Source of the DNA: Rhodeus uyekii
Taxonomy: Eukaryota; Chordata; Actinopteri; Cypriniformes; Acheilognathidae
Direction: 5' to 3'
DNA: 64,000 nucleotides
NCBI GenBank assembly: GCA_037043235.1
Contig: JAWRVZ010000052.1
Location: 2,449,001-2,513,000, forward strand
The position numbers and the translations under genes were made by a program. Below are positions 54,061 through 64,000 of the stretch, piece by piece (positions within the stretch are counted from its first letter, which is position 1; each line of letters opens with the position of its first letter). The notes beneath the pieces are model-generated. The model was not told the origin of the DNA. It worked only from the letters and a program-made list of their open reading frames with translations, and did not search any database.

Positions 54061-54724
54061 GGTAATATTAATGCATTTTAAGTTGTGTTACTCTTCTGCA
54101 GCTTTGGTTCTGAGTTGATTCGCCACTGAATTTAAGTTCTTCCTGTTCTGCATGTGTCTATCCTTACAATCTCGCTATGACGAATTCCCTTGCCAGTTAT
54201 AATATTGATTTTGTATCTCTTTGTTCTCTCAGTTCACCATGATCTAGTGGTGCATGTTCACATTCAGTCTTACCGATGTTTTTCGGCTTCTCCCATGTGT
54301 CAACTCCACAGAAGACAGTCATCGCACGCAGCCTTTGTGAATATCACCGTTCTATTTTCAACCTCTCCCGCTGCAGGTCATCAAAATGTGCCCCTCCAGT
54401 CACAATAACAGAGTGCAGGCTCACAGTCAATAAATCCAGGGACGCACGCAGACACGCTGAGGATGATGTATGAAGGCAGTCGCAGTTCAGAAGAACATGG
54501 GCAATAGTAGGCCATACCTTGTGATTCATGGGTGTCTTTGCTTCTCCTCATGTCTGCGTGCCACAGCTAAATCAAACCTTATTAACATAGCAAATCCTTG
54601 AGCAGTTAGCACAGAAAAACATCAACTAACTTTGGAATTTGATTCAGACTTAACATTCATATCATGTTACTGATATATCAGATATGAAAATTATAGTACC
54701 ACAATTTGTAGAAATTTCAGCTTT
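54061..54724. other. unique DNA, nothing recognised
   Basis: Short frames without motifs. Confidence 0.4.
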
Positions 54725-54965
54725 AAGTACACTGAAAACCCTAATAAGTTTACTTAACTATACTCATTGAGTAAACTTGTTCCCTCAATTCAATTGAATA
54801 ATGGAAACAATATACTTAAATTCACCTAACTTGTTGCTCAAGTTGAATGTACTTACGTTGTTACGTTCACCTAACTTGGTGCTTATTTAATGCACTTAAA
54901 GAAACAAGTTCACTTAACATGGTGTTAATTTTAAGTGTACTTACATATTTAAATTAACTCAGCAT
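54725..54965. repeat. 'acttaa/ttaagt' rich repeat
   Basis: Repeated words such as 'cacctaacttg' (twice), 'cacttaa', 'aagtgtactta' and 'gtaaacttg' with inverted partners. This resembles the AT-rich interior of a fish DNA transposon relic, but ends could not be fixed. Confidence 0.4.
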
Positions 54966-55185
54966 AAAAATGTAACTAAAATTAGAAATTATTCATAAAT
55001 TACAATTATAAAGTTCTTATTTTTGAATGTAAGCTTTGTACAAACATACCAAACTAGAAAAAACAACAACATACTGAGATTATTGATTGTCTTTACTGGT
55101 CAACCTTGCATATTCATAAATATTACAGAGCACTATCCTGAAATGGAATTGGGATTACATTTTATCCTGCGTATACTTAGCATGT

Positions 55186-55300
55186 ACAGGGTAATATAGA
55201 GTCACTACATGAGTTCAGATTGGGTTTAGGGACTAGAACCCAGTTATTGGAATTACTATAATAAGTACATAGTATCTAGATGTGAAACTGGACTGTAAAA
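55186..55300. repeat. dispersed repeat B, copy 2
   Basis: Matches 39040-39196 in the same orientation ('gggtaatatagagtcacta', 'catgagttcagattgggttt', 'gaaactggactgtaaaatc'). Confidence 0.55.
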
Positions 55301-57727
55301 TCATTTGCTACCCTACATTCTTAAAGGTAATAAGGCCAACCGGTTACATATGGAGTTGTTTGGTATATGTTTGTGGTGCAGTTGTAGTAGGAGTAGGAGC
55401 TTGACTATAAACAGAATGTTGTTCAGTGGAAATAGTTCCAGAACAGAAAAAAGCAACAGCATAGGATTTTTAACAGCATGGGGATACATAAATAATATTT
55501 TTCATAGTAGAAAACTTTTAAAACTCATAAAACTTTTCATTTGTAGAAAAAAATGATTTTTTTTTTTAAATGTCTGTAGTTATTGTACTGGTGAAGTTTT
55601 TCTTTTTTTAGAGGATTAAAATAATTTTACTGAATCTTCTTTTGCTGTTATTTTGTTATTCGTTCCATCCATTCTTCTGTTTTAACAAGAGGCCCAGTAT
55701 CTGCTGATAAAAAGACGCCTCACAGCGTGATGCTTCCTCCAACATACTTCACTGTAGGTATAAAGTATTTTGAAGTGTGAACCACACATATCGCTTTGAA
55801 TTTTAGCTCCCTAAAATTCTGTGTTAAAAAAGTAGCAGCTTCAAAAAAAACTTTGATCTTTGAAAAAATGCCCCAAGTCAGTGATGTGATGTATCAAAAA
55901 TTCACCAAAATGACTCTGCCTATAAAAGCCTATAGATGTAGATATAGATGACGCACCACTTACCAGTGGAATATAAATATGTAGATAGATAGATAGATGG
56001 ATGGATGGATAGATAGATAGATCATTTAAATGGAATTTTTTTTAGAAATTCACCAGTACCTTTTTCATTAAGAGAATGACTACAACAAATATCCAGTGTA
56101 CTGTTTCCTGACCTCATGGGTTACCCCCAAAATGCCAAAGTCATGGCCTAAAAATGCAAAATTTCGTTGAATTTTGATACGGTTCTCATCTCCATATAAA
56201 CTACAAAACCAGTGACGTCATGGACATGCATATTACTTGTTCAGTCTATCGGCGTAGTGTTACCTTCCAAGCATCACCGCCATCGCCATCTACTGGCCTG
56301 GCAACAGAATACAGCAAATTTAGTTGTTTTCTCTGATCATTTTGACAATGTACCCTAAAATTCAATGAATCCAAGACAGAATGGAGTTTCCAGGTTGCTT
56401 ACTGCTGGCTTCCTGTGCTTTCAGAATCATTGTAAATAAGAGCTTCTTAGTTTAAATTGGACATGAAGTCGAATTTACCACTGGGAAATTTTGATACCCA
56501 AGTTCCCAAGCTAGAGGTGTCATAAACTTGTTTGAATGATTGCTGCAGTGACTTATATTCTTTATTTGTTTTTCACAAGCACAAGACAACTGCCTTGTCA
56601 TGTCGTTATATTTACGTCTATGAAAAATCTTTTGAAGCATATTGGATCTGTTATATCAGAGTATGCATTACAGAGTAATCACAAAGCAGACTATAGATAG
56701 TGTGGTGAATTTTGTATATGGCTGCCAATGAATGGACAGTAAATATCATTTTGGCTTTAATAAGATTGTCATAATTTCAAACTTGAATGTGACAAGCTAG
56801 CGATCACAACTTCAGAAGTAGGACATTTCCGATAGCATAAATACAAAGGCTCCCACTGCCGTCGCCAATCAGGCCATCTCTCGTTAGTAGCGCCACCTGT
56901 GAGCAATTACAGCCTGAGAGCCAAAACAAGAAAGAGAGAAACACACGGGAATGAGTTGCACTCAAATCACACCCTCTCCAACATCAATCAAGTCCAGATA
57001 AAACACTCGCACATAACAACACGGATGAAGCGCATGTGAAAACTCAAGTCAGATTTTGCAATTGTTTGGACCTTTTTATCAACATTTAATGTCATTAAAG
57101 TTATGACTCCGATGCTGATTTGGTTCCACATACATTAGACACCACAAAGTATAAACTGAAATGAAGTTAAATGTCAAATGGTAGTAAAATACATTTGAAA
57201 ACTATTGACCTTTACTATCACTAACAACCTTTTTTTGTTCAGCCAGCTCCAGTCAGTCTCCTGATGACTAGCAAGTGGTCTAACAGTCAGCATCCCAGCA
57301 GAGTTAAACAATCAGCAACTCCTCACGGTAATCCTTGAAGGTCAAACATTTTTAATAGTTTTTGCAGTGCGAATAACTTCAAAATTTCTAAGCAATCAGT
57401 CATTTAACAGATGATTCTACTGTTAGCAGCTTATTAGAGGAAAAATCCTCGGGAGCAACTTGGGGTTAAGTGCCTTGCTCAAGGGCACAATTGTGATAGC
57501 TCATAGCCAGTCTCCGCCAGTCTGTTCGCATGACGGATATTGCACACTCAAAATGGCAAGTCATAGGCAAGTACAAAAACTACCATAGTGGAAATGTTAA
57601 AGAGTTATTGTAGGAGCTCAGTAGCAGGTTTTATTCAAGGCACTTGGAATTTGTATTTAATTATGATACTTAGATTTAGAATTGAATATGTTTTCTAAAC
57701 TGCAAATAAGAAATACAGGTTGACCTA
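55301..57727. other. unique DNA, no gene recognised
   Basis: Contains a tetranucleotide tract at 55981-56022 and, near 57465-57495, a 'taagtgccttgctcaagggc' block common in teleost retroposon 3' ends. No recognisable coding sequence. Confidence 0.4.
55981..56022. repeat. (GATA)n/(GATG)n microsatellite
   Basis: Imperfect tetranucleotide array. Confidence 0.9.
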
Positions 57728-57903
57728 GTTCCCTTTCAGGGAACTCGAGCTGCGTCTAGCGCTAGGGGAAATAGCCTTGCGTGAGTCACGTGAAGATCTG
57801 TGCAACCAATGAGAAACGAACGCGTGTGAATGCGTCACTGCCGGCGACTGCCGGTGACGTCATGAGCTAGAGCATAAGAGCGCGTCCGAAACCCGGGCGC
57901 CTC
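57728..57903 (+). repeat. DIRS copy C, left inverted terminal repeat
   Basis: Same layout as copy B, but with copy-specific differences (gcgActgccgg, cgtgTgaatgcg, ccttgcgtgag) that all recur in complement in its own right ITR. Confidence 0.9.
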
Positions 57904-57976
57904 AGCTCTGAATGCCTTCAGCGTGCTGTGTCTGTGTGAGAGTGATTTTGAGTTGAGATAGCTAAAAATCATCAGA

Positions 57977-59500
57977 ATGAGTGTGAAAATGTGGCGAATG
58001 AACAGAGGTTCACACCGTGTGTTATCCTTGCCCACGTTTCATAACGGGCAGGGATACACATGTTATGTGTGTAATCTGTTTGGGAGTGGAGCACGGTCGG
58101 CACTTGAGAATGCCGGTTGTAAAGACTGCGAGAGGTTCTATCTGCATGCTCACTGTGGTACAGTGGATAGTGTGTTTACCTATCATGCAGGAGACCGGGG
58201 TTCGGAGCCCCGGTGGGATGAACTTTTTCATTGCATGATCTCCGCTCCCGCCTGGCGGTCTGTAACGAGGCCGCCCAGGCTAGTGTTCCCCGCGATTCGG
58301 GACCTGCAGTAGCCGAGGCTTTGTGGCGCTCTCGGTCCTGGGGATCACAAATGGATCTCGCTGAGGCTGCTGGGGTGGGTCCGTCCTTACCTCAGCCTTC
58401 ACGAGATCAAGCGGGTCCCAGTCACGAGCACTCTGAGTGAGATGCCCGTGCTGTGACTCCAACACTAGCTCTATCAAGTTCAGAGAGTGAGATCGATTTT
58501 GCTAGCGTTGACCCGGTCGAGGAGGATTCGCCACTCTCCTCGCCGGCGTTTGAGGAGCTTGTTGAGGTTGTGGCGCGAGCGGTCTCACGTCTGGGGCTTG
58601 ATTGGCCAGCAGAGACCAGAAGCACTCGTCCTAAGTATGTTAGACGAGCGTTATCTTCTGACTCGCGTCATTTCCCCGCGCCGAGCAATGCCTTTCATAC
58701 CTGATTTACATGCCGAGGTATCTAGATTTTGGGGAAGGCCAGCCTCTGAGAAAATTTATACACGTAATATTACGATGTATAATAATCTAGTAGGGGCTCA
58801 AGATCATTGATATGGAGGGTTGAGGAAAGTGGATGAGGGCGAGTTACCTCGTCCCTCAGTCTGCGTCCTCCATTAAAGCTCTGGCGCTCCCCTCCAAGCC
58901 GATGCGCGTCACATCGTCTTTGGTGGGGAAAGCATACTCAGCATCGAGTCATGCCGCAGCGTGTCTGCATGGCACGACACTGCTGCAGGCATATCAGGCG
59001 GAGTTGCTTGGGGACCTCAACGAGGGCGGCGGTATCGGTCCGGAGGCAGTGGCAGAGCTGCGCCGGACCGTGGATCTGTCTCTTCGGGCCACTAGGGAGA
59101 TGGCCTACTCTGTCGGCCGCTCCATGGCAGCTCTGGTGGCTACGGAGAGACAACTTTTGGCTCAATTTGTCAGCTATGAAAGATAGGACAAATTTGTTTT
59201 GCTGGACGTTCCTCTGTCCCCTTCGGGCTTGTTCGGCGATGCCGTGAAAAGCGTCGTCGACGAGTTCAGGAGGCTGCTCGACAGCAGGTGGCGTTTAGCG
59301 AATTTCTTCCCCGCCGCCTCCAAGTGAGACCGCCAGTCAAGCACGGTCTCAAAGCTCCTCGCACAGGGCCGCTCAGAAACAAAGTGTCGCCACCCATCTT
59401 CCTCCGGTAATCCCCGGGGGGGTCGGGCCCACAAGTTCAAGTTCATGCCGCTGGTAGAAGTAGTGATCTGAGGGTTATCCTGAACGCCAAGCAGGCTTAG
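57977..59500 (+). pseudogene. DIRS Gag, broken (copy C)
   Basis: Aligns with the Gag of copy B. Defects seen: a 1-base loss in the fourth codon, another in the 'gtgtt-atcc' stretch, an 83-bp insert at 58149-58231, a stop at 58438 (gagTGA for gagAGA), a stop at 58808 (caTTGAtat region) and a deletion near 58838. Individual conserved blocks (DLHAEVSRFWGRPAS, AYQAELLGDLNEGG) remain readable. Confidence 0.85.
58149..58231 (+). mobile_element. tRNA-like retroposed insert
   Basis: 83 bp absent from copy B and flanked by TGCATG on both sides (58143-58148 and 58232-58237). It contains a perfect A-box match (tggtacagtgg), a B-box-like 'ggttcggagcc' in a 6-bp GC stem (ccgggg/ccccgg), and a TTTTT terminator just downstream. 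The 'gcaggagaccggggttcg' block resembles tRNA-Asp. The acceptor stem does not pair, the anticodon stem is imperfect and T-loop A58 is changed, so it is not a functional tRNA gene. Best read as a short tRNA-derived retroposon. Confidence 0.7.
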
Positions 59501-59570
59501 ACTAAGCGGCCCTGATTACAAGCCGCAACAAGGTGGTGTCTCCCAGGAGCAGCTCTAGAGTCAGCCCGCC

Positions 59571-61370
59571 ATGGGAAAACCACCCCCTCTAAGGAGGGTC
59601 CTAGAGCAATCCACCCGGGTTTCCGGTATCAGCCCCGGCTCAGTGGTGGATATGTTCGTAGTACCAGAGACCGGTCCGCAGAGGCCGGTTCCCTTAGTAG
59701 AATTCACGGGCTGCGTGGTTACGACTACCCGGTATCTCTCAGTGGGTCCTGCACGCGGTAACCTTTGGGTACGCCATTATCTTGGGGTCTCACCACCCCG
59801 GTTCTCGGGCAGTGGTAGGCCCTCAGCAGGCTCTGGTCATGGAGCAAGAAGTGGACACTCTGCTGGCGAAAGGGGCCATCGGGTATGAACCCCTCGTGAA
59901 CAGCAAGTCCAGGCTTTTCAGCTGTTACTTCATAGTTCCGAAGGGAGGATGGAAGGTTGCGGCTCGTTCTGGATTTTTGTCTCTTAAATTGATGCGAAGA
60001 GATGCGACGCTCAGGCGGATCGTAGTACAGATTCGGTCCTATAACGGGACCGGCACGATCGACATCAGAGACATGTAAATCCCTCATTCCCATCCTTCCA
60101 CAATAGGAAGTTCCTGTGTTTCGCCTTCAGGGGGGAAGGCGTACCGGTATCAGTGCTTCCGTGTTTGGTCCGGCTGCTCTAAGCTCCTCTGTACTTGCAA
60201 GGTACTATCGTGTCCTGAACTATGTCGACAACTTGGCTTACCCTGGCCAAGTCGCCGCAGTTAGCAGCACAACATCGAGGTGTTGTGCCCGCACACAGAG
60301 GAGCTGGGGTTAAGACTAAGACCAGGGGTTCTCCCTGAGGGGTACCCGCTTCGCAATCAAGGTCACGGGGTGATGCCCACGCACCCTGAGCATGCGGAAG
60401 AACTCTTGGTTCTCGTCTCACGATGCTTACGGCTGAACACCAAGAAGAGTGTACTTTCTCCTACTCGGAGAACCACTTTCTTGGGGGGTCATTTGGGACT
60501 CAGTGGCCGTGTCTGCTCGGCTCTCCCCCGAGCGCATTAAGGCCGTTCGTCTAGCCGTGAGGAGCATTAAGCTGGGCCAGCCACTCATGGTGGTGGCTAA
60601 AGACCAGGGGTTCTCCCTGAGGGGTAACCCGCTTCGCGATCAAGGTCACGGGGCGATGCCCACGCACCCTGAGCATGCGGAAGAACTCCTGGTTCTCGTC
60701 GATGCTTACGGCGGAACACCAAGAAGAGTGTACTTTCTCTCACTCAGAGAACCACTTTCTTGGGAGTCATTTGGGACTCAGTGGCCATGTCTGCTCGGTT
60801 CCTCCCCGAGAGCATCCAGGCCATTCGTTGAGCTGTTAAGCGACGAGTGACACTCTTACGCTGAACACCAAGAAGAGTGTTCTTTCTCCCACGTAGAGAA
60901 CCACTTTCTTGGGAGTCTTTGGGACTCAGTGGCTATGTTGGCTCGGCTCTTCCCTGAGCGCATTCAAGCCTTCGTTCAGCCGTCAAGAGTATCGAGGGGC
61001 AGCCACTCACGTGAGACACTCTGAGGTGTTAGGGTCCATGCAGCGGCTCCAGCGATTATTCCATGGGGCCGACTGTGTGCGAGACCCCTGCAGTGGTGGC
61101 TGAAAACCAGGGGTTCTCCCCGAGGGCAGGAACCCTTGGTCCCCTTCTTATTTGGAGCAGATTTGGGACAGATACGGCAGGCACAGGTCTCCTGTTTGCC
61201 TCCGTAAGAATTTCTCTGCCCTCTGTGGCTTTCGTTTAAACATCCAGGGCCTCTGGGGCGGGTTGTTATGGTACAGGCGTGGCCGAGGCTACGCCTGTAC
61301 GCTTTTTCCTCCCATCACTCTGCTCCCGGGAGTTCTGGCCCAGGCGGAGGGTTGCTGACCCCGCCCAGAG
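59571..61370 (+). pseudogene. DIRS RT/RNase H, broken and duplicated (copy C)
   Basis: Starts like copy B (MGKPPPLRRVLEQS) but the RT palm is degraded: the catalytic YIDD reads YVDN near 60220, and the VDLKDAYFHV segment is lost to substitutions and a stop near 60078. From 60321 to 60975 a stretch of the RT-RNase H junction is tandemly repeated. Most of RNase H and the front of the methyltransferase-like domain are missing. Confidence 0.82.
60321..60975 (+). repeat. tandem duplication inside copy C
   Basis: Units start at 60321 and 60603 (282-bp period), each running from 'accaggggttctccctgagg' through 'accaagaagagtgtactttc' to 'gggactcagtggcc'. A third, partial unit lies at about 60858-60975. 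The join links sequence equivalent to about 47900 of copy B back to about 47570. Confidence 0.85.
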
Positions 61371-61389
61371 CTAATGTGTCTGGCCCCTT

Positions 61390-62394
61390 AGGGGGTCCAG
61401 CTCATAGAATCCGGTCTCTCAGCTGAGGTTGTAGAGACCATCTTTCAGTCCAGAGCTCCCTCCACGAGGAAACTCTACACCTTGATCTTCATGTCTTGGT
61501 GTAGCGAAAAGCAGATGAACCAAGTAACCTGTCAAGTCGGCAAAGTACCGGAGTTCCTGCAAGAAAGATTTGCGGCAGGGCTGTCCCCCTCCACCTTGAA
61601 GGTCTTCGTGGCTGCCATAGCGGCTTGCCACGTACCTCTGGGTGGGGTATCCTTGGGCAGGGACCCCCTAGTCACTCGTTTCCTCCGTGGTACACTAAGG
61701 CTGAGACCTGCGGCACAGACCAGGGTGCCGGCTTGGGACTTGTCCGTGGTACTCCTAGGCCTGTCCCAGCCACCCCTTGAACCTTTAGAGGAATCTCTAT
61801 TAAGTACCTCTCTCTTTAGACCCTTCTTTTGCTGGCAATCGCCTCGCTCAAGAGGGTTGGGGATCTTCAGGCCCTCTTAGTGGCCCCTTCATATCTAGTT
61901 TGTGCTCGGGATGGCATTTCACCACCCGTGGCCAGGCTATATCCCCAAGGTTCCCACTAATGTGGCTCGGTCTATTACGCTGCAGGCCTTCTGCCCTCCC
62001 CCCATTTGGCGATCATGAGTAGGAGCAAGAACAAGGTCTGTCCAGTGCGAGCACTGGACGCTTACGTTCCAAGACTGCCACTTGGTGTAGGTTGGACCAA
62101 CTGTTCGTTTGCGTTGGCTTTAGGACCCCTAAGGGGGCTCCAGCTTCTAAGCAAACACTAAGCAGGTGGATAGTCGAGGCTATCTGCTTAGCTTACGAGT
62201 CGGCCGGACATGCTTCTCCTCTGAGGGTCCGAGCCCACTCCACTAGGAGCATGGCGGCATCCAAGGCACTCCTCTCCGGAGTGTCCTTATCTGATGTTTG
62301 TGCTGCGGCTGGCTGGTCTTCGCCGCACACTTTTATGAGGTTTTACCATTTGGACCTCGATGCCGCCCCGGGGACTAGGGTGCTCTCTCAGTGA
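61390..62394 (+). pseudogene. DIRS tyrosine recombinase, broken (copy C)
   Basis: The 5' part (61482-61880) keeps VPEFLQERFAAGLSPSTLKV but shifts frame near 61790 and 61835. The segment 61880-62090 has several small deletions. The 3' part (62092-62394) is clean and carries HSTRSMAASKALL and FMRFYHLDL with the His, Arg and Tyr residues. Confidence 0.85.
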
Positions 62395-62446
62395 GCTGGG
62401 ACACACCCGGAGGCCGGCGTCACTGAGGTGGCGTGGGTATTGCGTT

Positions 62447-62541
62447 CCCCTAGCGCTAGACGCAGCTCGAGTTCCCTGAAAGGGAACGTCTCGGGTTACG
62501 AATGTAACCCTGGTTCCCTGAGGGGAACGAGACGCTGCGTC
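62447..62541 (+). repeat. DIRS copy C, internal complementary region
   Basis: Apparently identical in sequence and layout to 49814-49908 of copy B. Confidence 0.9.
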
Positions 62542-62586
62542 TTTGCCTCAGCTCCTTGAGCCTCCGTGCCCGCTTCAGACATTCAT

Positions 62587-62790
62587 GCTGAGGCGCCCGG
62601 GTTTCGGACGCGCTCTTATGCTCTAGCTCATGACGTCACCGGCAGTCGCCGGCAGTGACGCATTCACACGCGTTCGTTTCTCATTGGTTGCACAGATCTT
62701 CACGTGACTCACGCAAGGCTATTTCCCCTAGCGCTAGACGCAGCGTCTCGTTCCCCTCAGGGAACCAGGGTTACATTCGTAACCCGAGAC
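62587..62790 (+). repeat. DIRS copy C, right inverted terminal repeat and extension
   Basis: Exact inverse of 57760-57903 as far as I can read, followed by the outer extension ending 'aacccgagac'. Confidence 0.9.
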
Positions 62791-62793
62791 GTT

Positions 62794-63216
62794 TATCAAT
62801 CTATACCAATCCCAATAAACCTCAAATGATCAGTTTTCTCTTTGAAAATACCTCTTATTCTACTTTATAAGCAGGAGATATAACAAATTGTTTAAAAAAA
62901 CATTATTGTTCAATCTGCATTAGATGTAATTTAATCAATTAATGATCTCCATAAGGACTGCTTTGTTCAAAAGACAAACTCAATCAATTATTCCTCAAAG
63001 CCTACCAGACAAAGGATACATTTGGTGTTCTTTTTGTAGACTTGCTGTCAGATGATGACATGGATATTTGTCAATTGTTCTTTTCCCTTAAAAAAAACAA
63101 AACAAAGGAGAACAAACCCGACCCAGTTGTAGCCTCTCAGACTGGTGATCAAAGTATAGTTCAAGAGCTTACTGTTTACGATATATGAAGGAAGGAATTG
63201 TTCCCTCTCATGTTGT

Positions 63217-63266
<50 letters not shown>

Positions 63267-64000
63267 ATGCACATAATGTGTGCTTTGTACTGGATTGTCA
63301 TATACTCTTGTGTAAAGTAGACTGTGCTTTAGGTAAGGTGAAGCCCTTGTGTTTCTCAAAGCTGACTGCTAAAAATCGATGCTTACATGCCAAGTTTGTA
63401 GGTTTATATCCTGTATTGTGAATGAGCATTGTGTTAAACGTTGTACTACACAATCAGGGTCACAGCTGCCTATTTGTTGAGGGATATGTGACATTCACGT
63501 TAGCGATAACTCACATCACATTTAACGGTTCTGCCTATTACATCATTACCGTACTTACTTGAGAAAAAAGCCTTCTACATTAGGAAAACACACTGACAAA
63601 ATGTATTTATTAAAATTAACCATCCAAAACATTGGCATCACTGTGAACAAATACCTTTCAAATATTCACTGTTAATTTTTTGTATAAATTTAACATTTCA
63701 TTAAGTGCTGTAATGGTGATCTAACTATCTAAGGTCTATGTTTTACCTTACATAAAAAAGGTTTTCACATCTGGCAATTCTGACTTTGTTTCTTAGAATT
63801 GTGTTTTTAAATCAGACAATTTTGACTTTATAACTAGTAAGAAAGAACTTACAAGTCTCTTTTAACTCACTTTTTTATTTTTATCAAAATAGCAAATTCA
63901 TATCTTTCAATTCTGACTTTATTTCTCAGAATTGTGAGTTATAAAAGTCCAAACTGCAAGATAAACACAATAATGTACAATACTGATAACACATAGTTTT
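62794..64000. other. AT-rich unique DNA, nothing recognised
   Basis: Contains a (TA)n tract at 63219-63263. No recognisable coding sequence or terminal repeat. Confidence 0.45.
63219..63263. repeat. (TA)n microsatellite
   Basis: Uninterrupted TA repeat of about 44 bp. Confidence 0.95.

Larger units (their letters stand above)
57728..62790 (+). mobile_element. DIRS element, defective copy C with identical ITRs
   Basis: 5.06-kb plus-strand element of the same subfamily as copy B. GTT lies at both edges (57728-57730 and 62791-62793). The left and right ITRs are exact inverse copies over about 155 bp. Internally the gag, RT and YR regions contain many frameshifts, small deletions, a tRNA-like insert and tandem duplications, so nothing is translated intact. 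From about 62150 to the end it is almost identical to copy B (49519-50156). Identical ITRs plus a wrecked interior suggest recent movement by proteins supplied in trans, or conversion of the ends. Confidence 0.9.

Noticed and set aside
58149..58220. Functional tRNA-Asp gene
   Set aside because: The acceptor stem does not pair, the anticodon stem has a mismatch, the T-loop A58 is G, and direct duplications show it is an insertion.

Overview
This looks like a gene-poor, transposon-packed piece of a teleost genome, probably a cyprinid or close relative. That assignment is an inference from the repeat community: fish DIRS-type tyrosine-recombinase retrotransposons, an L2-like LINE, other LINE 3' ends, tRNA-derived SINE copies, hAT and foldback DNA elements, and short Gypsy-like LTR elements. 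I found no convincing host protein-coding gene. Nearly every long open frame belongs to a mobile element or is a compositional shadow of one.

Layout. 1-7.9 kb: LTR-like fragments, a small foldback element, a short LTR element (1563-3786, TSD CTCTC) split by a 5'-truncated LINE, LINE 3' ends and a SINE. 7.88-12.9 kb: a decayed minus-strand DIRS element with gag, RT/RNase H and tyrosine recombinase (YR) regions. 13.3-17.2 kb: L2 and DIRS remnants and a LINE that lost its RT core. 17.44-19.0 kb: a short LTR element with a degenerate Gag and a perfect 5-bp TSD. 20.8-26.3 kb: scrambled DIRS relics on either side of a nearly complete L2 LINE. 26.3-29 kb: further LTR-element relics. 29.6-35.6 kb: a non-coding, hairpin-rich 6-kb unit bounded by split direct repeats, itself hit by a hAT element. 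36-44.4 kb: mostly AT-rich unique DNA with SINEs, a foldback element, a solo LTR and a deleted retrovirus-like LTR element with a tRNA-Pro-type primer site. 45.0-50.16 kb: an apparently intact DIRS element. 50.26-51.06 kb: a solo LTR. 51-57.7 kb: no gene recognised. 57.73-62.79 kb: a second plus-strand DIRS copy with a wrecked interior but perfect termini.

How the parts work together. In the intact DIRS copy the Gag-like ORF, the RT/RNase H/methyltransferase-like ORF and the YR ORF lie between inverted terminal repeats. An internal complementary region just after the YR gene repeats the joined outer ends of both termini, as expected for a circular intermediate inserted by YR. A GTT trinucleotide sits at both edges of all three complete copies.

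Most worth a second look: (1) the 29.6-35.6 kb unit, whose A1-internal-B1-A2-B2 repeat order (read on the minus strand) matches Ngaro/PAT-type elements although it encodes nothing recognisable; (2) the second plus-strand DIRS copy, whose two ITRs are identical to each other while its coding interior is full of breaks and tandem duplications, suggesting recent mobilisation of an already defective element; (3) an 83-bp tRNA-like insert with its own target duplication inside that copy.
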